From: CAZUGA01 sp964619885
GTDB lineage: Bacteria; Pseudomonadota; Gammaproteobacteria; Methylococcales; UBA1147
Assembly: GCA_964619885.1 (NCBI GenBank)
Contig: CAZUGA010000081.1
Location: forward strand, 1 to 5,394
Direction of reading: 5' to 3'
Length of the DNA stretch: 5,394 bases
This document shows, one piece after another, positions 5,301-5,394 of the stretch. Positions within the stretch are counted from its first letter, which is position 1. The number at the start of each line of letters is the position of its first letter. Under the pieces are notes generated by a model. The model did no database searches. It saw only the letters and a list, made by a program, of their open reading frames with translations, and had not been told where the DNA came from. Made by a program: the position numbers and the translations under genes.

Positions 5301-5394
5301 TGGACCCCAAAAACTAGACCAAAAAATAAGTAAAATACATTGGTCAGTGAAAAAGAGGGTAACGCAATGAAAGCGAAGAGAAAACGTCATTCAG
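5301..5394 (+). mobile_element. Left end of an IS3-family insertion sequence
   Basis: The sequence switches abruptly from relaxase remnant to TGGACCCCAAAAACTAGACC, a typical IS3-family left inverted repeat. A ribosome site and the start of an OrfA-like frame follow 66 nt later. The exact edge could be 1-3 bases to the left (TAG at 5298-5300 may be target duplication or element). A near-palindrome, CTAGACCA 5314-5321 against TGGTCAG 5341-5347, lies in the leader. The element runs out of the window, so its right end, OrfB and completeness are unknown. Confidence 0.8.
5367..5394 (+). CDS. IS3-family transposase OrfA, N-terminal fragment
   Basis: Only nine codons are in the window: MKAKRKRHS. 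That basic start is characteristic of IS3-family OrfA, which usually continues with (A/P)EFKAKVALEA, a helix-turn-helix that binds the terminal repeats. In complete elements OrfA and OrfB join by a -1 frameshift to make the DDE transposase. GAGGG at 5355-5359 sits 7 nt before the ATG, a good ribosome binding site. The gene is cut by the window edge, not visibly by mutation. Confidence 0.75.

Noticed and set aside
1..5394. CRISPR array, tRNA, rRNA or riboswitch
   Set aside because: No regularly spaced direct repeats, cloverleaf or conserved RNA core was seen on either strand.

Overview
The window looks like a decayed accessory island in a proteobacterial chromosome or integrative element, most likely gammaproteobacterial. 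That placement is inferred from protein style and moderate-to-low GC in the two large genes; nothing in the window is a taxonomic marker. No rRNA, tRNA or core metabolic gene is visible.

Left half (1-3722): two divergent genes share a short AT-rich intergenic region. On the minus strand is a large multidomain DNA-processing protein of the TM0106-type RecB-like nuclease family. It carries a PD-(D/E)XK nuclease, a helix-hairpin-helix region, a DEDD/RNase H-like exonuclease domain, and the beginning of a Dna2/NAM7-type SF1 helicase. It stops just after the Walker A and Ia motifs, so it lacks the rest of the ATPase and is probably truncated near positions 46-55. On the plus strand is an apparently intact WYL-domain transcriptional regulator. 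A regulator of this class next to a nuclease-helicase resembles the layout of several phage-defence loci (WYL regulators control BREX and CBASS operons). The pair is a plausible but unproven defence module.

Middle (3719-3835): a 117-bp concentric inverted repeat begins on the stop codon of the WYL gene. It looks like a miniature mobile or intergenic palindromic repeat.

Right half (3836-5394): this is a graveyard of mobile DNA. It holds a frameshifted remnant of an IS701-type DDE transposase, one small surviving gene of unknown function on the minus strand (119 aa, good ribosome binding site), a short orphan helix-turn-helix-like peptide, and a remnant of the C-terminal domain of a TraI_2/MobH-type conjugative relaxase with two in-frame stops. 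The left end of an IS3-family element follows, with the first nine codons of its OrfA. The relaxase remnant points to an old integrative conjugative element or conjugative plasmid. The IS3 element is the freshest-looking insertion and interrupts the relaxase remnant.

No complete multi-gene novel system is visible. The best lead is the WYL regulator plus three-domain nuclease/exonuclease/helicase pair, which here appears to be a damaged copy.
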